Shown: positions 18,205-27,739 of the stretch, one piece after another
Layout: every line of letters starts with the position of its first letter
How positions within the stretch are numbered: position 1 is the first letter of the stretch
Origin: Mannheimia haemolytica
GTDB taxonomy: Bacteria; Pseudomonadota; Gammaproteobacteria; Enterobacterales; Pasteurellaceae
Assembly (NCBI GenBank): GCA_900638155.1
Contig: LR134495.1
Location: forward strand, 744,001 to 808,000
Direction: 5' to 3'
Length of the DNA: 64,000 bases
Position numbers and translations under genes: made by a program
Notes under the pieces: model-generated
Database searches by the model: none
The model's input: the letters and a program-made list of their open reading frames with translations, nothing else
Told to the model about the DNA's origin: nothing

Positions 18205-18879
18205 TTACCTTGCCCCATATACCACAATGGTCTTGCCGTGAGCAGAAATCAAGCCTTCGTCTTCCAACATTTTCATAATGCGTCCCACGGTTTCACGAGA
18301 GCAACCGACCATTTGTCCGATTTCTTGGCGAGTAATTTTGATCTGCATACCTTCTGGGTGAGTCATTGCATCTGGCATTTTAGCCAAGTTGAGTAAGGTT
18401 TGAGCAATGCGACCGGCAACGTCTAAAAAGGCAAGATTACCGACTTGGCGTGAAGTTTGACGTAAACGGCGAGCCATTTGTGCCGATAAATACATTAAAA
18501 TATCGGGGTTTAAATGGACTAGCTGTTTGAATTTTTTATAGGAAATTTCCGCAATTTCACACGGGCCTTTAGTGCGGACGTAAGCGGTACGTTGTTGGGC
18601 TTTTTCTTCAAATAAACTTAATTCGCCCACAAACTCGCCTGTGCCTAAGTTAGTTAAGAGCATCTCTTTGGTTTCATCATCTTTGATGTAAACCGACACA
18701 GAGCCATTTACGATGTAGAAAAGTGATTCTGCATCTTCACCAGCGTGAATTAGTGTATATTTCGCCGGATAACGATGGATATGACAATGGGTTAAAAACC
18801 ACTCCACCGCAGGGTCGTGAATAGAGGGCGGAGGAGTTACATTTTCCAGAGGAGCTGTTGAAAGTGTCATATCTTGCAT
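18205..18879 (-). CDS. crp: cAMP receptor protein CRP
   Basis: Global regulator that binds cAMP, 224 residues, the H. influenzae length. The cAMP pocket shows [20 protein letters not shown] (near 91-110) with Glu, Arg and the RTA loop. The helix-turn-helix has the CRP recognition helix [13 protein letters not shown], so DNA specificity should be the usual TGTGA type. It is the activator of the CRP-S sites noted in this window, together with Sxy. yheU and slmA lie upstream on the same strand. Confidence 0.97.
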   Translation of the reverse strand: MQDMTLSTAPLENVTPPPSIHDPAVEWFLTHCHIHRYPAKYTLIHAGEDAESLFYIVNGSVSVYIKDDETKEMLLTNLGTGEFVGELSLFEEKAQQRTAYVRTKGPCEIAEISYKKFKQLVHLNPDILMYLSAQMARRLRQTSRQVGNLAFLDVAGRIAQTLLNLAKMPDAMTHPEGMQIKITRQEIGQMVGCSRETVGRIMKMLEDEGLISAHGKTIVVYGAR

Positions 18880-18940
18880 AGTATTTCCTATAACTCTTAT
18901 ACTAGGTTAAATTTTTAGAATTTTAACACGAAATTAAAGG

Positions 18941-19159
18941 TTAGCCTAAAAAAGATTTTTTGTCTTTAATATCAAGGCTTTCGTGTAACTCCGACCAAAC
19001 AATCACCACTTTATCTGCCTTAAGTTGTGTGAGTAATCGTTCTCTTTTTTCCGCCAGAGAAAGTTCCCTTTCCCCGTAGTCTGTGCCTTCTCGTAAAATG
19101 AAGGAATCCAAAATATTATGTAAAGTTGATTCTTCGAGTTCTTGCCAAGGTATAATCAT
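18941..19159 (-). CDS. yheU: UPF0270 family protein YheU
   Basis: A 72-residue protein of the conserved YheU/UPF0270 family, recognised from MIIPWQELEESTLHNILDSF and REGTDYGE. Function unknown. The neighbourhood with crp is shared with H. influenzae. It starts two bases after the slmA stop, so it is probably cotranscribed with slmA. Confidence 0.9.
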   Translation of the reverse strand: MIIPWQELEESTLHNILDSFILREGTDYGERELSLAEKRERLLTQLKADKVVIVWSELHESLDIKDKKSFLG

Positions 19160-19161
19160 AA

Positions 19162-19767
19162 TTAATCAAATAAAGGCTTAATAAATGCCCACTGTTTTTC
19201 AAAATGTTGGTGTTGGTTATAGCTGAAATTAGAACGAACCAAGCGTAAAAATTGTCCTTCGCAGAAATTCACTAAATAACCGGCTAATGCTCTCTCATCT
19301 TCAAAGCTCTTGCGTTCACGCAGTTTGCTAAGTTGCAAAATATTGGCAAATTGTAACTCCAAGTTATCAAAGAATTTTGCCACTCGAGCTTTGAGCAGCT
19401 CCTCTTCAAACATCAAGGCATGTCCAGTCAGAATGCGGGTAACACCCGGATTTTTGCGAGCAAATTCTAAAATCACATAAAGAATGGCTCGCACCGAATT
19501 GGCACTGCTGTCTTGGCGTTTATTAGCGTGAATATAGCTGGTGAGGGTTTGCTCGATTTTCTCGATTAACGCTTCAAACATCTTGGTTTTACTTGGGAAA
19601 TAGCGATACAACGCCCCCTCCGACACCCCCACTGCAGCGGCTAAACGCTCGGTAGTGACTCGCTGCATACCTTCTTCCGAATTTAACAAGCTGATTAACA
19701 CTTCCAGCACTTGTTGGCGACGTTCGACCACTGATTTTTTCGGCATTTTAATTTTAGGTTCTGTCAT
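19162..19767 (-). CDS. slmA: Nucleoid occlusion factor SlmA
   Basis: A TetR-family DNA-binding protein that blocks FtsZ ring assembly over the nucleoid, about 201 residues. The N-terminal helix-turn-helix reads [20 protein letters not shown] (near 38-57), and [20 protein letters not shown] near the C-terminus is typical of SlmA. ATG 19767 has AGGA 6 bases upstream; the TTG two codons earlier does not. dut-slmA adjacency is conserved with E. coli. Confidence 0.94.
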   Translation of the reverse strand: MTEPKIKMPKKSVVERRQQVLEVLISLLNSEEGMQRVTTERLAAAVGVSEGALYRYFPSKTKMFEALIEKIEQTLTSYIHANKRQDSSANSVRAILYVILEFARKNPGVTRILTGHALMFEEELLKARVAKFFDNLELQFANILQLSKLRERKSFEDERALAGYLVNFCEGQFLRLVRSNFSYNQHQHFEKQWAFIKPLFD

Positions 19768-19778
19768 TGCCAATCCTA

Positions 19779-20234
19779 TTATTGCTTACCTGAATGCCCA
19801 AAACCGCCTTCGCCACGGTTGGTCTGCTCAAATTCTTGCACAATGTTAAAACTTGCCTGCACCACCGGCACAAAGACCAACTGAGCAATACGGTCGCCCA
19901 CGTTCACGGTAAAATCAGCTTGGCTACGATTCCAAAGTGACACTTTCAGCTCGCCTTGGTAATCGCTATCGATCAACCCAACCAAGTTGCCTAGCACGAT
20001 CCCGTTTTTATGCCCTAAACCGGATCTTGGCAAGATCACTGCCGCCAAATTCGGATCGGCGATATAAATTGAAATCCCCGTTGGGATCAATACCGTTTCA
20101 CCGGCTTTTACCGTCAGTGGCTCGTTGAGCATCGCCCGTAAATCCAACCCTGCTGAGCCTTCTGTCGCATACGCCGGTAATGGAAAGTCGGTACCAATAC
20201 GGCTGTCTAAAATTTTTAAATCAATTTGTTTCAT
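19779..20234 (-). CDS. dut: Deoxyuridine 5'-triphosphate nucleotidohydrolase (dUTPase)
   Basis: Hydrolyses dUTP to dUMP and keeps uracil out of DNA; trimeric, 151 residues, the E. coli length. All five dUTPase motifs can be seen: [48 protein letters not shown] and the C-terminal [10 protein letters not shown] that closes over the active site. In E. coli the gene upstream is coaBC; here three other genes are placed between them. Confidence 0.97.
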   Translation of the reverse strand: MKQIDLKILDSRIGTDFPLPAYATEGSAGLDLRAMLNEPLTVKAGETVLIPTGISIYIADPNLAAVILPRSGLGHKNGIVLGNLVGLIDSDYQGELKVSLWNRSQADFTVNVGDRIAQLVFVPVVQASFNIVQEFEQTNRGEGGFGHSGKQ

Positions 20235-20267
20235 TGTTTGTCCTTTTTGTAAATTTTTAAAACTATA

Positions 20268-21107
20268 TTATTCAGTTATAAAAGGTTTTAATTGTATCGT
20301 TCCAATTGGAAGTTCAGTCAATATTTCCCAGCTTGTGTTGTGGTAAAATCGAAATAAACTTGCAACGTTTTCAACGTAACTTGAATTAAATTTACCTTCT
20401 AATGGCTTTATTCCTCCAGTAAAATGAATTATATGTGGAATATAATTTGGCGAAATTTTTTGCTGGGCAATATCATCTAATAAATGTTCTGTTTGATAAT
20501 TATATTTTCGATCTAACTCAATCCAATTATATTGAAAGCAGTAATTAAGAATATCTTGATCCCCAAATGGTAAATTTTCTTTAAATCTCTCAGTAAGCTT
20601 TATAAATGGTTGCTTACTAAAATGCTTTGCATTTAGATAAAATACACCAGCATTGAAATAGTTTTTGTAAATATAGGGATGATTTTTTAGTTTGTTTACA
20701 TAAGGATCAGCAATTGCAGCAATATTTCCAAAAGAAAAATCTAGGTTTGTAAATGGATCCGTAATATTTCCATTAACTACAAGATCGCAATCTAAATAAA
20801 TCCAATATGGGCTATCGCTGTGTTCAAATAGTTCTTCAATATAATATCGTAGATAAGTTGAAGTGGTAATATAGCCGTTTGAGTTAAAATTTGCTAAATT
20901 ATTTGAATCTAAATAGCCAAGTCTTAATGTTGAATATCTATTTTCTAAATAGGGGCGTAATGTTTCTATCCAGTGGTGAGAAATATCGCCAGTACTCAAT
21001 ATAAAAATAGATAAATGACTATGATGAGCTAATAGTGATTTTAAGGCAATCTCTAAATATGGCAGGTAGTTTTTATCTGCTGCAAATACAATATTATACT
21101 TTTTCAT
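20268..21107 (-). CDS. Glycosyltransferase family 8 protein (LgtC/RfaJ-like)
   Basis: A cytoplasmic glycosyltransferase, about 279 residues, of family GT8, which includes LgtC galactosyltransferases of lipooligosaccharide. NIVFAADKNYLPYLEIALKS starts the nucleotide-sugar domain; the metal-binding DxD is YLDCDLVVNG near residue 105, followed by YFNAGVFYLN and GDQDILNYCF. Start chosen at the Met before KKYNIVF; the open frame continues upstream into the broken DUF1016 gene. It is clearly more AT-rich than its neighbours. It interrupts the conserved coaBC-dut pair, which points to horizontal gain. The sugar and acceptor are unknown. Confidence 0.82.
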   Translation of the reverse strand: MKKYNIVFAADKNYLPYLEIALKSLLAHHSHLSIFILSTGDISHHWIETLRPYLENRYSTLRLGYLDSNNLANFNSNGYITTSTYLRYYIEELFEHSDSPYWIYLDCDLVVNGNITDPFTNLDFSFGNIAAIADPYVNKLKNHPYIYKNYFNAGVFYLNAKHFSKQPFIKLTERFKENLPFGDQDILNYCFQYNWIELDRKYNYQTEHLLDDIAQQKISPNYIPHIIHFTGGIKPLEGKFNSSYVENVASLFRFYHNTSWEILTELPIGTIQLKPFITE

Positions 21108-21276
21108 TTTGATCTTTGACCATATTTTTCTCTTCTTGCACAATTCGTTCGCCAATTTTCCAATAGGCTTCGACCATTGCCGAATTCACGGCTTGATACG
21201 CCTTTTGGCGAGCAGATAAAAGAATATGTTTAATGTCGTTGATATACTGATTTGACGTAAGTTGCATAATTTTCAT
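21094..21276 (-). pseudogene. Truncated DUF1016/YhcG-type nuclease gene, N-terminal fragment
   Basis: Sixty codons whose first 49 or so (QYINDIKHILLSARQKAYQA, then MVEAYWKIGERIVQEE) match the start of DUF1016 N-terminal proteins, which normally run to over 300 residues with a C-terminal PD-(D/E)XK nuclease domain. Homology stops abruptly, then the frame runs into the start of the glycosyltransferase gene and ends. The start overlaps the stop of the SH3-like gene (ATGA). It looks like the remnant left when the glycosyltransferase segment was joined in or a deletion occurred. Confidence 0.7.
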
Positions 21277-21590
21277 CCTATTACCCTTAAGATTTCACAA
21301 GGTAGCCAGCCAATTTCGTTTTCTCTTTTGACAATTGCCCATTGGTAATGTAGTTCAAGGAGTTCTACTCTCTCGCCTTGTGCTGCAACAAGTTCCGTTG
21401 GGTTATAATCGCATATCAATTTACCTTCGCTAATAAAATGGCTTGGCACAAAGGTTTTCCAACCGTCAATTTCACAGGCAAACCAGTTTGGGTAGTTTAC
21501 ACATTCACTCCCTAATCGAACGGCAGTACCAGCTGAGAATGTAGGAAATTTCCCTTCGCCTTGATGAAAATGGCTAACCAGTAATTTCAT
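21273..21590 (-). CDS. SH3-like domain protein, function unknown
   Basis: A 105-residue protein apparently made of two small SH3-like beta barrels: a first half with GTAVRLGSECVNYPNWFACE and WKTFVPSHFI, and a second half with AAQGERVELLELHYQWAIVK and GWLPCEIL, the usual SH3 ligand-groove pattern. No signal peptide. It starts at the last base of the coaBC stop and overlaps the DUF1016 fragment. I cannot assign a function. It belongs to the segment inserted between coaBC and dut. Confidence 0.7.
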   Translation of the reverse strand: MKLLVSHFHQGEGKFPTFSAGTAVRLGSECVNYPNWFACEIDGWKTFVPSHFISEGKLICDYNPTELVAAQGERVELLELHYQWAIVKRENEIGWLPCEILRVIG

Positions 21591-22792
21591 TATTTTTCTC
21601 GATAATGTTTTACAATTTCCTGTACCAAACTTTCTGCCAATTTGCTTTTATCCGCCAGAGGAAGCGTTTTTTCACCATTTTTCCAGAACAAATGCAACGC
21701 ATTTTGATCCTGCCCGAACACTTGTCCGCCTGACACATCGTTGGCACAAATCATATCTAGATTTTTGCGTTCTAGTTTCGATTTAGCGTACTCCGCCATA
21801 TTTTGTGTTTCTGCGGCAAAACCAACCACAAAGGGGCGATTTTCGGTAAGATGGGCAACATTCGCAATAATATCGGGGTTTTTCACCAATTTTAGCGTGA
21901 GTTCATCATTTTCATCGGTTTTCTTGATTTTTTGGTTGGAAATTTCCGCCATTCGGTAATCAGCAACCGCTGCACAGCCGATAAAAATTGCAGATTTTTG
22001 GGCAAATTTAACCGCTTGTTGCTCCATCTCTACCGCAGATTCCACATTAATTCGTTCCACATTTTTCGGCGTTGGTAAATTCACCGGACCGCTAATCAAC
22101 GTAACCTTTGCTCCACGTTCGGCAAAGGCATTGGCAATCGCGTAGCCCATTTTGCCGGAGCTGTGGTTGCTGATATAACGTACAGGGTCAATCGCCTCAC
22201 GAGTCGGTCCGGCGGTAATCGTTACATTTAAGCCCTGTAAATCTTGATTGATGGAGAAGTGAGCCAACACCGCTTGGTAAATTTCTTCAGGCTCAGACAT
22301 TCTGCCAGCCCCCACATCACCACAGGCTTGGAAGCCACTATTCGGGCCGATGAGCTGAACGCCACGATTGACTAAAACAGACAGATTTTCTTGCACCGCA
22401 ATTTGCTTGTACATTTGTTGATTCATTGCCGGAGCAAGCAGAATCGGACTTGCGGTTGCAAGGCAGAGAGTGGAAAGTAAATCGTTGCCCATTCCCATAC
22501 GCAGGCGAGCAATAAAATCGGCACTTGCCGGGGCGATAACGATTAAATCCGCCCATTTTGCCAGCTCAATATGCCCCATCGTCAGTTCGGCTTGTGGGTC
22601 GAGTAGTGAAGTGGAAACCGCATTGCCGGAAATCGCTTGTAAGGTCAAAGGCGTTACAAAGGCTTCTGCTGCTGGGGTTAGCACTACACGCACTTCCGCA
22701 TTTGCCTTTTTTAAGTGGCGGATAAATTCAATGGTTTTATAGGCTGCAATCCCACCGGTAATGCCGACTAAAATTTTTTTGTTTTGTAACAT
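21590..22792 (-). CDS. coaBC: Bifunctional phosphopantothenoylcysteine decarboxylase/synthetase CoaBC
   Basis: Carries out two steps of coenzyme A synthesis: ligation of cysteine to phosphopantothenate (C-terminal CoaB) and decarboxylation (N-terminal, FMN-dependent CoaC). 400 residues. CoaC motifs are [13 protein letters not shown] (7-19), the [19 protein letters not shown] region, the substrate clamp PAMN (near 130) and the [10 protein letters not shown] loop with the catalytic Cys. CoaB starts near residue 184 with [20 protein letters not shown]. It is divergent from radC. Confidence 0.96.
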   Translation of the reverse strand: MLQNKKILVGITGGIAAYKTIEFIRHLKKANAEVRVVLTPAAEAFVTPLTLQAISGNAVSTSLLDPQAELTMGHIELAKWADLIVIAPASADFIARLRMGMGNDLLSTLCLATASPILLAPAMNQQMYKQIAVQENLSVLVNRGVQLIGPNSGFQACGDVGAGRMSEPEEIYQAVLAHFSINQDLQGLNVTITAGPTREAIDPVRYISNHSSGKMGYAIANAFAERGAKVTLISGPVNLPTPKNVERINVESAVEMEQQAVKFAQKSAIFIGCAAVADYRMAEISNQKIKKTDENDELTLKLVKNPDIIANVAHLTENRPFVVGFAAETQNMAEYAKSKLERKNLDMICANDVSGGQVFGQDQNALHLFWKNGEKTLPLADKSKLAESLVQEIVKHYREK

Positions 22793-22865
22793 CTTTACTA
22801 TCCTTAAAGCGTGGATTCATTTTGCATATTTTAGCGGAATAAGGAGTTGCTCACAACTTCACTAT

Positions 22866-22887
22866 TTTTGCGATCTTGCTCGAAAAA
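22866..22887 (+). promoter_or_regulatory. CRP-S site upstream of radC
   Basis: TGCGA-N6-TCGAA (22869-22884) with T- and A-rich flanks, the same form as the comN site at 5746. radC is a known CRP-S gene in H. influenzae, so location and sequence agree. The site lies 67 bases before the radC start. Confidence 0.78.
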
Positions 22888-22953
22888 TTGAATAAATCCC
22901 TTTGTCTGTAAAGGTTGGCTCTTTTATGCTTAACTAAATTGATGGAGGAAAAA

Positions 22954-23679
22954 ATGAACGATTTTTTTGATGAAGATTCTCAAGAGCCAACAATGATGCC
23001 GCGAGAGAAATTATTAACACAGGGGGCAGCTTCATTAACTGATGCCGAATTATTAGCAATTTTTTTACGGACGGGCACGAAAGCTGTGCCTGTGTTGGCA
23101 TTGGCAGAGAGTGTATTGATGGCATTTGGCTCGTTACGCCAATTACTGAATGCAAATATTGATGATTTTTGCAAAATTTACGGTTTAGGCAAAACCAAAT
23201 ACATTCAGTTACAAGCCTCTAAAGAGATGACTAAACGCTATTTGGCTCAGCAAATGGAATTTAGCGAGATGATTCAAGCCCCTTATATGGCGATTATGTA
23301 TTTCCAAACCGAATTGGAAGAGGAAGATCGGGAAGTCTTTATGGTGTTGTTTTTGGATAACCAAAACCGGTTGATTTATAAAGAAAAAATGTTCTTTGGT
23401 ACGATTAACCAAACCGCCGTTCACCCTCGGGAGATTATTAAAAGAGCGTTAAGATATAATGCTGCGGCAATTATTGTGGCACATAATCACCCTTCAGGTT
23501 CTTGTCTGCCGAGTGAGTCGGACAGAAGCCTGACTAAAAAGATCGAAATGGCGTGCGAGCTGGTCGATATTCGTTTTGTGGATCATATTATTGTCGGCAA
23601 AGGGGACTATTTTTCCTTTGAGGAAGAGAAATTAGAGATGCAAGAGCATTCATTTTTGCAAATTTCTGATAGAAAATGA
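22954..23679 (+). CDS. radC: DNA repair protein RadC (competence-induced)
   Basis: RadC family, about 241 residues with an N-terminal helix-hairpin-helix part (LRTGTKAVPVLALAESVL, then ICKIYGLGKTKY-like turn) and a C-terminal JAB/MPN-like metal domain with the motif HNHPSG near residue 180 and a preceding conserved Glu. ATG 22954 has GGAGG 5 bases upstream and gives the usual N-terminus; the TTG at 22915 would add 13 residues. Its biochemical role remains unclear; in Pasteurellaceae it is induced with competence, and the CRP-S site here agrees. It is followed by rpmB-rpmG, as in E. coli. Confidence 0.94.
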   Translation: MNDFFDEDSQEPTMMPREKLLTQGAASLTDAELLAIFLRTGTKAVPVLALAESVLMAFGSLRQLLNANIDDFCKIYGLGKTKYIQLQASKEMTKRYLAQQMEFSEMIQAPYMAIMYFQTELEEEDREVFMVLFLDNQNRLIYKEKMFFGTINQTAVHPREIIKRALRYNAAAIIVAHNHPSGSCLPSESDRSLTKKIEMACELVDIRFVDHIIVGKGDYFSFEEEKLEMQEHSFLQISDRK

Positions 23680-23746
23680 CCGCTTGTTCTATTTAAGCTT
23701 GAACATTTCTCCTGAAATAGTAAAAAGATACGCATATAAATTCTAC

Positions 23747-23775
23747 TTGAATATAACAAATGAAATCGGTATAAT
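23747..23775 (+). promoter_or_regulatory. Sigma-70 promoter of rpmB-rpmG
   Basis: TTGAAT (23747-23752) and a perfect TATAAT (23770-23775) are 17 bases apart. Transcription should start near 23782, leaving a leader of about 130 bases before rpmB. The leader contains several short inverted repeats, but I see no known ribosomal-protein leader motif. Confidence 0.75.
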
Positions 23776-23911
23776 CCGCAGTCTTTATTACATAGACTGT
23801 GGTCGGGTTAATGCCTGACGAGGCAATCAAAATCGGAGGAGTTGGTTGAGCAACGCCTTTTGTGAGATCGCCCGAACCATTTTTAAGCTTAAAATTATTG
23901 GAGAAATTCAA

Positions 23912-24148
23912 ATGTCAAGAGTTTGCCAAGTAACCGGCAAGCGTCCAGCAGTTGGTAACAACCGCTCACACGCAATGAATGCGACTAAACGTCGTTTCTT
24001 ACCAAACCTTCACACTCACCGTTTCTGGGTTGAGAGCGAAAACCGTTTCGTAACTTTACGCTTAACAGCGAAAGGTATGCGTATTATTGATAAAAAAGGC
24101 ATTGATGCAGTATTAGCTGAAATCCGTGCTCGTGGCGAAAAAATCTAA
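23912..24148 (+). CDS. rpmB: 50S ribosomal protein bL28
   Basis: Large-subunit protein L28, 78 residues. [20 protein letters not shown] and the [18 protein letters not shown] stretch are diagnostic. ATG 23912 follows GGAG. The stop is 11 bases before rpmG with AAGGAG between, so the two are one transcript. An open frame extends upstream of the ATG but is not part of the protein. Confidence 0.98.
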   Translation: MSRVCQVTGKRPAVGNNRSHAMNATKRRFLPNLHTHRFWVESENRFVTLRLTAKGMRIIDKKGIDAVLAEIRARGEKI

Positions 24149-24159
24149 GGAGCTAAAAA

Positions 24160-24330
24160 ATGGCAGCTAAAGGCGCTCGTGAGAAAATCCGTTTAGTTTC
24201 TACAGCAGAAACTGGTCACTTCTACACAACAGATAAAAACAAACGTAATATGCCTGAAAAAATGGAAATCAAAAAATTTGATCCAGTTGTGCGTAAACAC
24301 GTTATCTACAAAGAAGCAAAAATTAAATAA
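24160..24330 (+). CDS. rpmG: 50S ribosomal protein bL33
   Basis: Large-subunit protein L33, 56 residues. The sequence [20 protein letters not shown] and the end YKEAKIK are diagnostic. It lacks the CxxC pairs of the zinc-binding L33 form. AAGGAG lies just before the ATG. Followed by an intrinsic terminator. Confidence 0.98.
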
Positions 24331-24348
24331 TTTTGTTTTAAATTTCAG

Positions 24349-24373
24349 AACCCGACTTATGTCGGGTTTTTTT
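24349..24373 (+). terminator. Terminator of rpmB-rpmG
   Basis: AACCCGAC and GTCGGGTT pair around TTAT and run into seven T. Confidence 0.9.
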
Positions 24374-24449
24374 ATAATTGCTTCTGTTTTGAAAATACTG
24401 ATTTCAGCGATTTATTAGGCAAAAAAACTTTATTTTTTAATAAAAAAAG

Positions 24450-24681
24450 GTATCATACGCTCTCTTAAACGTAACCCTACATTTAAGTCTGTTTCCAACC
24501 TATCCCAATTTCTTTATTCCTTAGGGGCATATAGGGTAAAAACAAAAAAGCTGAAACGCTTTTTTTAATAAGTAGCGAGTCAAATGCCCCATGGCATCTA
24601 TTCTTTTAGGAATAGAAAGCTTAGGCTTTCCGCAAGGCACCCGACTTATTTTTTTCACCTCTTGTAGAAGGTTTATTTTCA
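24450..24681 (+). promoter_or_regulatory. Long structured leader of dat-ddc, possible regulatory RNA
   Basis: A TATCAT box (24451-24456) suggests a start near 24463 and a leader of about 220 bases. Within it: a hairpin AAAAAAGC/GCTTTTTT (24544-24565) with terminator form; a junction closed by AATAAGT (24567-24573) and ACTTATT (24644-24650) holding three small hairpins at 24584-24597, 24598-24615 and 24616-24629; and seven T after the closing stem. GGGGCAT (24524-24530) can instead pair with ATGCCCC (24584-24590), which would disrupt the first small hairpin. A 27-codon frame (24584-24667) lies inside. I recognise no known riboswitch class. Confidence 0.45.
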
Positions 24682-26046
24682 ATGACAATTAAAACTCCTA
24701 TTCAAGCCGTTCTTGCTTCAAACCAATATTTTTTAGATCGCCAAGATGCAATGGAATCAAACGTGCGTAGCTACCCACGTAAATTACCTTTTGCTTACCA
24801 AAAAGCACAAGGCGTTTGGGTAACTGATGTTGAAGGCAACGAATACCTCGATTTCCTAGCAGGTGCAGGAACGCTTGCATTAGGTCATAACCACCCTAAA
24901 TTAATCCAAGCAGTTAAAGATGTATTAGACAGTGGTTTACCTTTACACTCGTTAGATATTACGACTCCGTTAAAAGATGCTTTTACGGAAGAATTACTCT
25001 CTTTCTTTCCAAAAGATAAATATATCCTCCAATTTACTGGCCCGTCTGGTGCAGATGCTAACGAAGCGGCAATTAAATTAGCCAAAACCTACACTGGTCG
25101 TGGAAACGTAATTGCTTTCTCCGGTGGTTTCCACGGAATGACCCATGGTGCGTTATCGCTCACCGGTAATTTAAGTGCGAAAAATGCAGTACAAGGCTTA
25201 ATGCCGGGCGTACAGTTTATGCCTTATCCGCACGAATACCGCTGTCCGTTTGGCATTGGTGGCGAAGCCGGTGCAAAAGCAGTTGAACATTATTTTGAGA
25301 ACTTTATTGAAGATGTTGAAAGCGGCGTGGTAAAACCGGCAGCGGTGATCCTTGAAGCCATTCAAGGTGAAGGCGGTGTAGTGCCGGCTCCAATCAGCTT
25401 CTTACAAAAAGTGCGTGAAGTTACTCAAAAACACGGCATCTTAATGATTGTGGACGAAGTTCAAGCCGGTTTCTGCCGTTCAGGGAAAATGTTTGCCTTT
25501 GAACACGCAGGCATTGAGCCGGATATCGTAGTAATGTCAAAAGCGATTGGTGGTAGCTTACCGCTTGCGGTATTAGCGATCAAAAAAGAGTTTGACGCTT
25601 GGCAACCGGCAGGTCATACCGGTACATTCCGTGGTAACCAATTAGCAATGGCAACCGGCTATGTATCGCTTAAAATTATGCGTGAAGAGAATTTAGCGAA
25701 AAACGCACAAGAGCGTGGCGAATACTTAACTAACGCATTACGTGAATTAAGCAAAGAATTACCTTGTATCGGCAATGTGCGTGGTAAAGGCTTAATGATG
25801 GGAATTGATATTGTTGATGAACGTCAGCCAAAAGATGCAACAGGTGCATACCCGCGTGATTGCGATTTAGCCGTTGCAATTCAAAAATACTGCTTTAAAA
25901 ACAAATTGTTATTAGAGCGTGGCGGACGTGGCGGTAATGTGGTGCGTGTTCTTTGTGCCGTGAATATTACCCAAGCAGAATGTGGAGAGTTTATTAAACG
26001 CTTCAAGCAATCTGTTACCGAAGCAGTGAAAGCGGTGCGTGGTTAA
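24682..26046 (+). CDS. dat: Diaminobutyrate-2-oxoglutarate aminotransferase
   Basis: PLP enzyme that makes L-2,4-diaminobutyrate from aspartate semialdehyde and glutamate, the first step to 1,3-diaminopropane. 454 residues, class III aminotransferase. Visible are the [20 protein letters not shown] and [14 protein letters not shown] segments, [15 protein letters not shown] (near 255), the PLP lysine in [15 protein letters not shown] (near 290) and [13 protein letters not shown]. It is paired with the decarboxylase ddc downstream, as in H. influenzae. Confidence 0.95.
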   Translation: MTIKTPIQAVLASNQYFLDRQDAMESNVRSYPRKLPFAYQKAQGVWVTDVEGNEYLDFLAGAGTLALGHNHPKLIQAVKDVLDSGLPLHSLDITTPLKDAFTEELLSFFPKDKYILQFTGPSGADANEAAIKLAKTYTGRGNVIAFSGGFHGMTHGALSLTGNLSAKNAVQGLMPGVQFMPYPHEYRCPFGIGGEAGAKAVEHYFENFIEDVESGVVKPAAVILEAIQGEGGVVPAPISFLQKVREVTQKHGILMIVDEVQAGFCRSGKMFAFEHAGIEPDIVVMSKAIGGSLPLAVLAIKKEFDAWQPAGHTGTFRGNQLAMATGYVSLKIMREENLAKNAQERGEYLTNALRELSKELPCIGNVRGKGLMMGIDIVDERQPKDATGAYPRDCDLAVAIQKYCFKNKLLLERGGRGGNVVRVLCAVNITQAECGEFIKRFKQSVTEAVKAVRG

Positions 26047-26057
26047 TAGTTAGAATG

Positions 26058-26116
26058 GTAGGGGCGAAACATTTTTCGCCCTAATGTAAAAAGGGGCGAA
26101 TATTTATTCGCCCCTA
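26058..26116. repeat. Two GGGGCGAA palindromes between dat and ddc
   Basis: Two hairpins in tandem: GGGGCGAAA with TTTCGCCC (about 26060-26082) and GGGGCGAAT with ATTCGCCCC (26093-26114). They match the family seen at 14432 and 44268. Here they sit inside a presumed operon and may set the dat:ddc ratio. Confidence 0.65.
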
Positions 26117-26135
26117 CACCAATAGGATAGAAATA

Positions 26136-27671
26136 ATGTCAAACCTAGAAAAACACAGACAATCCCTGTTCTGTAGCGATCCAAAATCGATTGCTGATTA
26201 TGAATCGGCGATGAACAATGCGGTAAAAGCGGTTTCAGATTGGCTGAAAGAAGAAAAAATGTACACCGGTGGCTCAATTAAAGAGTTGCGTGCAAAAATC
26301 AACGGCTTTAACCCAACCCAAGCCGGTGTGGGCGTGCAAAAATCACTGGAACATTTGGTGGAAATTTTCTTAAAGCCAAGCCTCAAAGTTCACCACCCTC
26401 ATTCTTTGGCCCACTTACATTGCCCGACAATGGTAACCAGCCAAATTGCAGAAGTGTTAATTAATGCCACCAACCAATCAATGGACTCTTGGGATCAAAG
26501 CCCGGCAGGTTCGATTATGGAAGAGCATTTAATTGACTGGCTACGTCAAAAAGTCGGCTATGGCAAAGGAACTTCAGGAGTCTTTACCTCAGGTGGTACG
26601 CAATCAAACCTGATGGGCGTATTATTGGCTCGTGACTGGGCGATAGCGAACCATTGGAAAAAGGCAGACGGTTCAGAGTGGTCGGTGCAAGCCGACGGTA
26701 TTCCTGCCGATGCAATGCAAAAAGTGAAAGTGGTTTGTTCGGAAAATGCTCACTTCTCTGTGCAAAAAAATATGGCAATGATGGGAATGGGTTTCCAATC
26801 GGTAGTGACTGTGCCGTCAAATGCCAATGCACAAATGGACGTTGAAGCCCTTGCGAAAACCTTAGCGGATTTAAAAGCCGAAGGCAAAATTGTGGCTTGT
26901 ATCGTCGCAACCGCAGGCACGACCGATGCCGGTGCGATTGATGATTTAAAAGCGATCCGCAAATTAGCCGATGAACATCAGGCTTGGGTTCACGTTGATG
27001 CTGCTTGGGGCGGAGCATTATTGCTGTCGAAAGATTTCCGCCATTTCTTAGATGGCATTGAATTGAGCGATTCGATTACCCTTGATTTCCACAAACATTT
27101 CTTCCAATCGATTTCATGTGGGGCGTTCTTATTAAAAGATGAAGCGAATTACCGCTTTATTGATTACAAGGCAGACTACCTGAACTCGGAATATGACGAA
27201 GAACACGGCGTACCGAATTTGGTGTCAAAATCATTACAAACTACCCGCCGTTTTGATGCGTTAAAATTATGGTTTACCGTTGAAGCCTTGGGCGAAAATC
27301 TATACGCTTCGATGATCGACCACGGGGTTTATCTTTCTAAAGAAGTGGAAGCCTACATTAATGCTACCGATGGCTTGGAAATGTTAGTGCCGGCACAATT
27401 TGCCTCAGTCTTATTCCGTGTTGTGCCACAAGGCTATCCGGCAGAGTTTGTGGATACCTTAAACCAAAATGTGGCAGATGAATTATTTGCTCGTGGCGAA
27501 GCGAATATCGGTGTGACCAAAGTCGGTGAGCATCAATCACTGAAAATGACTACCTTAAGTCCGATTGCAACACTTGAAAACGTAAAAGCATTATTAGCTC
27601 AGGTGTTGGCAGAAGCAGCTCGGATTAAAGATTCAATTGTGAATGGGACTTATGTACCACCGATTGACTAA
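26136..27671 (+). CDS. ddc: L-2,4-diaminobutyrate decarboxylase
   Basis: PLP group II decarboxylase that converts L-2,4-diaminobutyrate to 1,3-diaminopropane, 511 residues. The N-terminal part has [14 protein letters not shown]; the PLP site shows the aromatic/His stacking region [21 protein letters not shown] (Asp near residue 288) and the Schiff-base lysine in [10 protein letters not shown] (near 316). GGATAG precedes the ATG. It forms the 1,3-diaminopropane pathway with dat; cell-envelope or polyamine roles follow from family knowledge. Confidence 0.95.
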   Translation: MSNLEKHRQSLFCSDPKSIADYESAMNNAVKAVSDWLKEEKMYTGGSIKELRAKINGFNPTQAGVGVQKSLEHLVEIFLKPSLKVHHPHSLAHLHCPTMVTSQIAEVLINATNQSMDSWDQSPAGSIMEEHLIDWLRQKVGYGKGTSGVFTSGGTQSNLMGVLLARDWAIANHWKKADGSEWSVQADGIPADAMQKVKVVCSENAHFSVQKNMAMMGMGFQSVVTVPSNANAQMDVEALAKTLADLKAEGKIVACIVATAGTTDAGAIDDLKAIRKLADEHQAWVHVDAAWGGALLLSKDFRHFLDGIELSDSITLDFHKHFFQSISCGAFLLKDEANYRFIDYKADYLNSEYDEEHGVPNLVSKSLQTTRRFDALKLWFTVEALGENLYASMIDHGVYLSKEVEAYINATDGLEMLVPAQFASVLFRVVPQGYPAEFVDTLNQNVADELFARGEANIGVTKVGEHQSLKMTTLSPIATLENVKALLAQVLAEAARIKDSIVNGTYVPPID

Positions 27672-27685
27672 GTTATCCTAATGGT

Positions 27686-27739
27686 ACAAGCGGTTAAATT
27701 TACGTTATTGCAAAAAAACAGTAAAATTTAACCGCTTGC
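27686..27739. terminator. Inverted uptake-signal pair after ddc
   Basis: ACAAGCGGT (27686-27694) extended by TAAATTTAC pairs with GTAAAATTTAACCGCTT (27721-27737). It lies between two convergent genes and forms a long stem, so it probably ends transcription from both sides while also being a DNA-uptake motif. Confidence 0.65.

Noticed and set aside
21094..21155. Longer glycosyltransferase reading frame starting at 21155
   Set aside because: The extra 16 residues are out-of-family and overlap the DUF1016 remnant. The GT8 fold starts at the Met before KKYNIVF.
22915..22953. Upstream TTG start for radC
   Set aside because: ATG 22954 has a strong GGAGG ribosome site and gives the normal N-terminus; the TTG has none.
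24567..24650. Cloverleaf-like fold in the dat leader that looks like a tRNA (7-bp closing stem and three hairpins)
   Set aside because: No 5-bp T stem with a 7-base loop adjoins the closing stem, the conserved D- and T-loop bases are absent, and there is no CCA context. It is better described as a leader structure.
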